Notes under the pieces: generated by a model
Databases searched by the model: none
What the model was told of the DNA's origin: nothing
Seen by the model: the letters and a program-made list of their open reading frames with translations, nothing else
Origin: Sphaerotilus mobilis
GTDB lineage: Bacteria; Pseudomonadota; Gammaproteobacteria; Burkholderiales; Burkholderiaceae_C
Reading direction: 5' to 3'
DNA: 64,000 bases
Assembly (NCBI RefSeq): GCF_004216565.1
Contig: NZ_SGWV01000012.1
Coordinates: 80,092-144,091 of the forward strand
Shown here: positions 60,828 through 64,000 of the stretch, one piece after another
Position numbering within the stretch: the stretch's first letter is position 1
How the letters are laid out: every line of letters begins with the position of its first letter
Translations under genes and position numbers: made by a program

Positions 60828-61346
60828 TCAGCCCCCTGCCGGTGACGTCGTAGCCGACGCCATCGCAGCCGCTGCGCGTGCCAGCAGATCAGCCAGATAG
60901 GCGCATTCATCGCCCGGCGTGCTGCTCTGGCTGTTCCGGAAGTCGGCAGCCTCTCGGGTCCACGCATTCGCCGCGAAGCTCAGTTCGCGCACCAGGTCCG
61001 ATGGCGTGGCACTGGTGGAGCGGGACGCTGCTACGTTCGTCAGGGCGACCGAACTTCCGGATGCGGCTGCACGTGTCTCCCAGGTGCCTCCCTGGCCGGT
61101 CCATGCGCCATGCCTGACCAGCGTCTGCCAATAGTGGTCGCTGGGCTGGTGCGCGTACAGCTCAGGCGGCGTCTCAGCCAGCCAGCGGCGCACGATCTCT
61201 ACGCCGACAGCGCGGGCCAACTCGCCGGCCTGGCAGTCGCCATGCTGGGCGGGGTTGGCCTGGCTGACGTGCCACAGGGCTGCCAGGTGGCTGTCCGTGA
61301 AGCTGCCCAGGCCGTCAGGGTTGATGTCGAAGGTCACACGGATCAC
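60828..61346 (-). CDS. Island protein of unknown function
   Basis: 172 residues. The N-terminal part (IRVTFDINPDGLGSFTDSHL, then LAALWHVSQANPAQ) looks folded, with DHYWQTLVRHGAWTGQGG in the middle. The C-terminal part is Ala/Ser-rich. The ATG overlaps the upstream stop (ATGA), so it is coupled. No family recognised. Confidence 0.65.
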   Translation of the reverse strand: MIRVTFDINPDGLGSFTDSHLAALWHVSQANPAQHGDCQAGELARAVGVEIVRRWLAETPPELYAHQPSDHYWQTLVRHGAWTGQGGTWETRAAASGSSVALTNVAASRSTSATPSDLVRELSFAANAWTREAADFRNSQSSTPGDECAYLADLLARAAAAMASATTSPAGG

Positions 61347-61723
61347 GCTGCACCTCCTTCGATGCGGATGCAGTCCGACGCAAGCGCCGACGTCGACGCC
61401 GAACCATCTGCCGCCTTCAGTTCGATGAAGGCCTGGAGGCGGGCGCAGAAGCCGGCCAAGGACTGGCTACCGGTGCCCCGAACGGCTGACAACAGGTCGC
61501 CCCGGCGCAGCTGGCCTCGTGCCGCGGCCAGCAGGAGAGCCGAGGCTTGCAGTTCTCCTTCGACGTACCGGCCTGCGACCGACAAGAATGGCTCGATGGG
61601 CATGCATGCCGGCGACGTCACTGAGCACTTGGCAAGCGATCGGACAACCTGCGCGAACGGCACAGGTGCACGCCGGCACAGGCGCAGTCGAGGACCGCGA
61701 GAAGTTGGGATGGGCGCGCTCAC
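61343..61723 (-). CDS. Island protein of unknown function
   Basis: 126 residues, GTG start overlapping the stop of the micro-gene upstream. The N-terminus is basic (MSAPIPTSRGPRLRLCRRAP). The middle is helical (GELQASALLLAAARGQLRRGD, read as two segments). It holds four Cys without a CxxC pair. No family recognised. Confidence 0.6.
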   Translation of the reverse strand: MSAPIPTSRGPRLRLCRRAPVPFAQVVRSLAKCSVTSPACMPIEPFLSVAGRYVEGELQASALLLAAARGQLRRGDLLSAVRGTGSQSLAGFCARLQAFIELKAADGSASTSALASDCIRIEGGAA

Positions 61724-61815
61724 GCTGCACCCCCATTGCTCAGCTCAAGGGCTTGCCGGTGCACAGTGGCTGCGGCGGCCCCGTGCGCCGCATTGGTCGT
61801 GGGTTGGGCGCTCAT
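61720..61815 (-). CDS. 31-residue micro-protein between two coupled genes
   Basis: Reads MSAQPTTNAAHGAAAATVHR and ends LELSNGGAA. Its ATG overlaps the stop of the 72-residue gene (ATGA) and its TGA overlaps the GTG of the 126-residue gene (GTGA). The exact double overlap makes translation likely. The sequence is low in complexity, so a pure coupling role is as likely as a functional peptide. Confidence 0.5.
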   Translation of the reverse strand: MSAQPTTNAAHGAAAATVHRQALELSNGGAA

Positions 61816-62030
61816 GTCGTACCCCGACGCGTCAGCCGGTCGGCAGCGATCACGCAGTAGGCCCGGGCGCGCAGTTCGGCGCGGCGCAGGGCGGCGCGGC
61901 CAGCCAGGCGGCGGGCCAGGCGAAGCGCGTAGGCGCGGGCGTACTCGTGGACCAGGGAAGGACGGGGGGAAGGTTGCGCAGGAACGCGCAGGATCGTGCG
62001 GCCCATTGCGGGCGCGGAGGTGTCAGCCAT
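61812..62030 (-). CDS. Small basic island protein
   Basis: 72 residues starting MADTSAPAMGRTILRVPAQP, then an Arg- and Ala-rich helix (YALRLARRLAGRAALRRAEL). The basic helix suggests nucleic-acid contact, which is only a guess. The frame is open to 62360 but the upstream part crosses a terminator-like hairpin and has no protein character, so I start at 62030. First gene of a tightly coupled run to the primase. Confidence 0.6.
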   Translation of the reverse strand: MADTSAPAMGRTILRVPAQPSPRPSLVHEYARAYALRLARRLAGRAALRRAELRARAYCVIAADRLTRRGTT

Positions 62031-62200
62031 GATGGCTCCATATCGACAGGTGATGAACCTGCCGCACTCCCTGCCAAGAGAGGGCGGCAGACCGTGCAGG
62101 GTTGGCAGACCGGGATATGGAACCGGCACACCTTGCGGTGTCCCCACACGGCCCGCCATTGAAGGGGCCATGCGCGCAGCACCACGCCCGTAGGGACGTG

Positions 62201-62223
62201 AAAAAGCCGCGTCGGGCGCGGCT
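62201..62223 (-). terminator. Terminator inside the island
   Basis: AGCCGCG pairs with CGCGGCT around a five-base loop, followed on the minus strand by five T. It sits between the zinc-finger-like gene and the 72-residue gene, dividing the island into an early regulatory unit and a replication unit. A promoter for the second unit should then lie at about 62031-62200. Confidence 0.75.
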
Positions 62224-62323
62224 GCTGCGCCATATCTGCCGGGCTGCCAAGCCCGCATCCCCGTTGTCTGGGGACGTGCTGAGTGTGCACGGCTGCGGCC
62301 GGCGACGTCAAGCGATGCCGGGT

Positions 62324-62752
62324 TCACTGCTTCACCCCGGCCTTCATCACGTGTGACCAAGCAGCCCTGACGGTGCCAGGCGGAACGCCCAAACGGACGT
62401 CGAACTGTTCACAGGTCAGCGGCCGGCCATGTGTTCTCAGGTCATCGGCTGTCGACTTCAGCGCGGCGATCGATACGCCGCTCAAATCTGCCAGCCGCTG
62501 CCAGGTCGACCGCCAGGCGGCTTGCTCAGCCAGTCGCGCCACCTTGCGCCGGAACTTGTCCGAGCGGTGGCGGCGTGTGTCGCAGGCCTCGCAGACGGCC
62601 ATGCCGAAGCCGGATTGAGTTGCGACGACACCGCCCAGGCGAACGGCGTCACGGTCGCACCCGCAGCACCTGAAGGACTGCGAGCTCCCCCATTGACCCA
62701 AGGCCTGCGATTGTTGCTCTTGGGTGAGCCGATCGACCTTGGCGGCTGTCAT
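62324..62752 (-). CDS. Island protein with two CxxC pairs (zinc-binding)
   Basis: 142 residues starting MTAAKVDRLTQEQQSQALGQ. Two Cys pairs (CCGCD near residue 30 and VCEACDTRR near 55) form a zinc-ribbon-like unit. The second half has LADLSGVSIAALKSTADDL and FDVRLGVPPGTVRAAW, which looks helix-turn-helix-like. It is probably a DNA-binding regulator. Its ATG overlaps the stop of the AlpA gene. Confidence 0.7.
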   Translation of the reverse strand: MTAAKVDRLTQEQQSQALGQWGSSQSFRCCGCDRDAVRLGGVVATQSGFGMAVCEACDTRRHRSDKFRRKVARLAEQAAWRSTWQRLADLSGVSIAALKSTADDLRTHGRPLTCEQFDVRLGVPPGTVRAAWSHVMKAGVKQ

Positions 62753-63048
62753 GCGGCCTTGCCCGCCGCTTCGGCAATGCGCGACTGAACCCACGCCTCG
62801 ACCTGGCTGGCGGGCCACGCCGTGCAGCGTGACGTGATGCGAACCGGCTGCACGAACTTGCCGGCCTTCATCAGGTTGTAGATGGAGCTTTTCTTCAGGC
62901 CGGTGATGGCTTCGACCTGATCCAGGCGCAGCAGGGATTCACGCTGTACTTGGTGTTGCGGGGCGGTGGCTTCTTGCACGTCTTCGACTCCATAAGCGCC
63001 CGTAGTGGTCTTGCTGGGCGATGGGTCGAATTGAACGAGGGCATGCAA
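62749..63048 (-). CDS. AlpA-family regulator / excisionase-like protein
   Basis: 99 residues. The MerR-type helix-turn-helix reads LLRLDQVEAITGLKKSSIYN, then LMKAGKFVQPVRITSRCTAW and the wing ending VEAWVQSRI, as in AlpA regulators of P4-like elements. Such proteins switch on integrase or excision genes. It lies near the right end of the island, where an integrase might be expected next. Confidence 0.88.
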   Translation of the reverse strand: MHALVQFDPSPSKTTTGAYGVEDVQEATAPQHQVQRESLLRLDQVEAITGLKKSSIYNLMKAGKFVQPVRITSRCTAWPASQVEAWVQSRIAEAAGKAA

Positions 63049-63071
63049 GCCGGGTCACTGTCATAGCAGCG

Positions 63072-63677
63072 CTATGACATGAGATTCTTCCGTTTTGCTT
63101 CCCTGTACCGACGGGCCACTGTTGATTCACTGACGCTGTGTTTCTGGGCAAGTTCTGCCACCCCGGCCTCAAACTTCAAGTTCGGATTACTGGCGAAATG
63201 CTTCGCTATGGATTCGGGCGTAAGCGCAGGCCCCTTTAACTTTCGACTAGATGCGGCTGCCTTGGCCTGCGCCAGTCGTTTAGGCTCGATCCAATAGACA
63301 TAGTGCGCGGCGTTATGTGCAATGAACTCGAGCCATGCAGTGCGGAGGGAGGTTTTGTAGACCTCCCCATCTCGATGGTCGAACGGGTATTCGTCCTCGC
63401 AAAGTTCGGCAAGACGTTCAGCTTTGGCATACATATCAGCGGCAGCATCAATCCAGGGCCGGCATCCGGGTTGACTGGGGGCAACCTGTTCCGAGAGGAA
63501 CTGATCCAACGGTTCAAGAAGGAAGCGGCGAATGTTCGGCGCCTGCCAGGCGCAGGGGCTTCCAGCCGCCTTTTCCTGTATCGCGGTGCAGATGGCTGCA
63601 CAGATGTGTTCGACAAAGGACATGTCAAACAGGTCTCGCCAGATCGGGGAGGTTTGTGCAGTCTTTTCCAATCGCAT
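63072..63677 (-). CDS. Island protein with C-terminal HTH
   Basis: 201 residues. The N-terminal two thirds (WRDLFDMSFVEHICAAICTA, later FIAHNAAHYVYWIEPKRL) match no family I know. The C-terminal 40 residues (GVAELAQKHSVSESTVARRY) look like a helix-turn-helix for DNA binding. GC and codon use are lower than in its neighbours. An inner ATG at 63623 is an alternative start. Probably a control gene at the island edge. Confidence 0.68.
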   Translation of the reverse strand: MRLEKTAQTSPIWRDLFDMSFVEHICAAICTAIQEKAAGSPCAWQAPNIRRFLLEPLDQFLSEQVAPSQPGCRPWIDAAADMYAKAERLAELCEDEYPFDHRDGEVYKTSLRTAWLEFIAHNAAHYVYWIEPKRLAQAKAAASSRKLKGPALTPESIAKHFASNPNLKFEAGVAELAQKHSVSESTVARRYREAKRKNLMS

Positions 63678-63794
63678 GCCCCCATGCGTTCACCCCCGCC
63701 CAAAGGTGTCGCGCCATCCAGCGGGGGCGCTGGGAAGGCTGCGGGGATCAGTCGCAGCCCGGCGCGACCCCTTGATTTTGATCCATCCAGATAC

Positions 63795-64000
63795 TCGACC
63801 TCGACCAGGTGCCAGGCCAGCGGCGGCAGGCCTCGACCTCGACCAGGTGCCAGGCCAGCGGCGGCAGGCCTCGACCTCGACCAGGTGCGCGAGCTGGTGC
63901 CGCGCGGCCGGCGGTGGCCGGGGCCTCGACCTCGACCAGGTGCGCGAGCTGGTGCCGCGCGGCCGGCGGTGGCCGGGGCCTCGACCTCGACCAGGTGCGA
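63795..64000. repeat. Tandem repeat array running off the right edge
   Basis: A shared core TCGACCTCGACCAGGTGC occurs at 63795, 63833, 63871, 63926 and 63981. The first two units are 38 bases and identical. The next two are 55 bases and identical. The third core carries into the longer unit. Periods are not multiples of three, so it is not a protein repeat. Confidence 0.9.

Larger units (their letters stand above)
54434..63677 (-). mobile_element. Phage-satellite-like integrated island (boundaries not defined)
   Basis: All genes read on the minus strand: a possible regulator with an HTH end, an AlpA-type regulator, a zinc-finger-like protein, a run of small coupled genes, a 1018-residue primase-helicase, two unknown genes, one HK97-type capsid gene and a small wHTH-like gene. 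No terminase, portal, protease, tail, lysis or integrase gene is seen. The plan (AlpA, primase, few structural genes) resembles P4-like and other phage satellites. An integrase may lie beyond 64000. It could also be a decayed prophage. Confidence 0.75.

Noticed and set aside
63795..64000. Possible CRISPR array
   Set aside because: The stretches between cores are identical within each unit type instead of unique, the cores are short and spacing changes, and no cas gene is in view.

Overview
The window comes from a high-GC beta-proteobacterium of the Burkholderiales. The core gene order (DUF177/yceD-rpmF-plsX-fabH-fabD-fabG-acpP-fabF followed by rpoE-rseA-rseB) is typical of that order. The combination of a rhamnose/fucose-type exopolysaccharide locus and a large periplasmic multicopper oxidase paired with a Sco-cytochrome c fusion suggests the Leptothrix/Sphaerotilus/Rubrivivax neighbourhood. 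That placement is inference, not proof.

Layout. 1-9797 (minus): sigma-E regulon genes (rpoE, rseA, rseB, and the first codons of a further gene at the left edge) downstream of a complete fatty-acid synthesis operon with rpmF and DUF177 at its head. 9899-14076: maf-type nucleotide pyrophosphatase and a tetrapyrrole-methylase-family methyltransferase (plus), then rhlE and a WecA/MraY-like sugar-phosphate transferase (minus). 14317-21984 (plus): a nucleotide-sugar operon making dTDP-rhamnose (rfbB, D, A, C) and GDP-mannose/GDP-fucose (manC, fcl, gmd), with a toxin-antitoxin pair lodged between fcl and gmd. 22033-22760: a 244-bp direct repeat in 2.5 copies with long inverted repeats, ending at a terminator. 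22840-32137: a type I secretion operon (HlyD, a glycosyltransferase, ABC exporter) followed by its probable substrate, a 1600-residue Calx-beta/RTX protein with a recent internal 720-bp duplication. 32639-46614: a Wzx/Wzy-type polysaccharide locus, visibly lower in GC, with Wzz-like co-polymerase (plus) and, on the minus strand, a SLBB export protein, five glycosyltransferases, flippase, pyruvyl transferase, EpsG-like polymerase and acyltransferase. 46925-48695: a VapBC pair and a NYN/OST-HTH protein. 49764-53794: multicopper oxidase and Sco-cytochrome c fusion. 54434-63677 (minus): a compact phage-satellite-like island with an AlpA regulator, a primase-helicase and one HK97-type capsid gene, but no terminase, portal, tail or integrase in view. 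63795-64000: a short tandem repeat array running off the right edge.

How the parts work together. The nucleotide-sugar operon supplies dTDP-L-rhamnose, GDP-mannose and GDP-L-fucose to the glycosyltransferases of the 33-44 kb locus. The WecA-like enzyme is the only candidate in view for starting the lipid-linked repeat unit. The flippase, polymerase, Wzz-like and SLBB proteins would then flip, polymerise and export it, probably with pyruvate and acyl decoration. The RTX protein and its exporter would put a large calcium-binding, possibly glycosylated, protein on the same cell surface. The oxidase and Sco-cytochrome c pair form a separate periplasmic copper redox module.

Candidates for something new: the capsid-bearing satellite-like island with its tightly coupled micro-genes, the glycosyltransferase built into a type I secretion operon, and the oxidase/Sco-cytochrome pair. 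Many long open frames on the opposite strand of the GC-rich genes are coding shadows and are left out.
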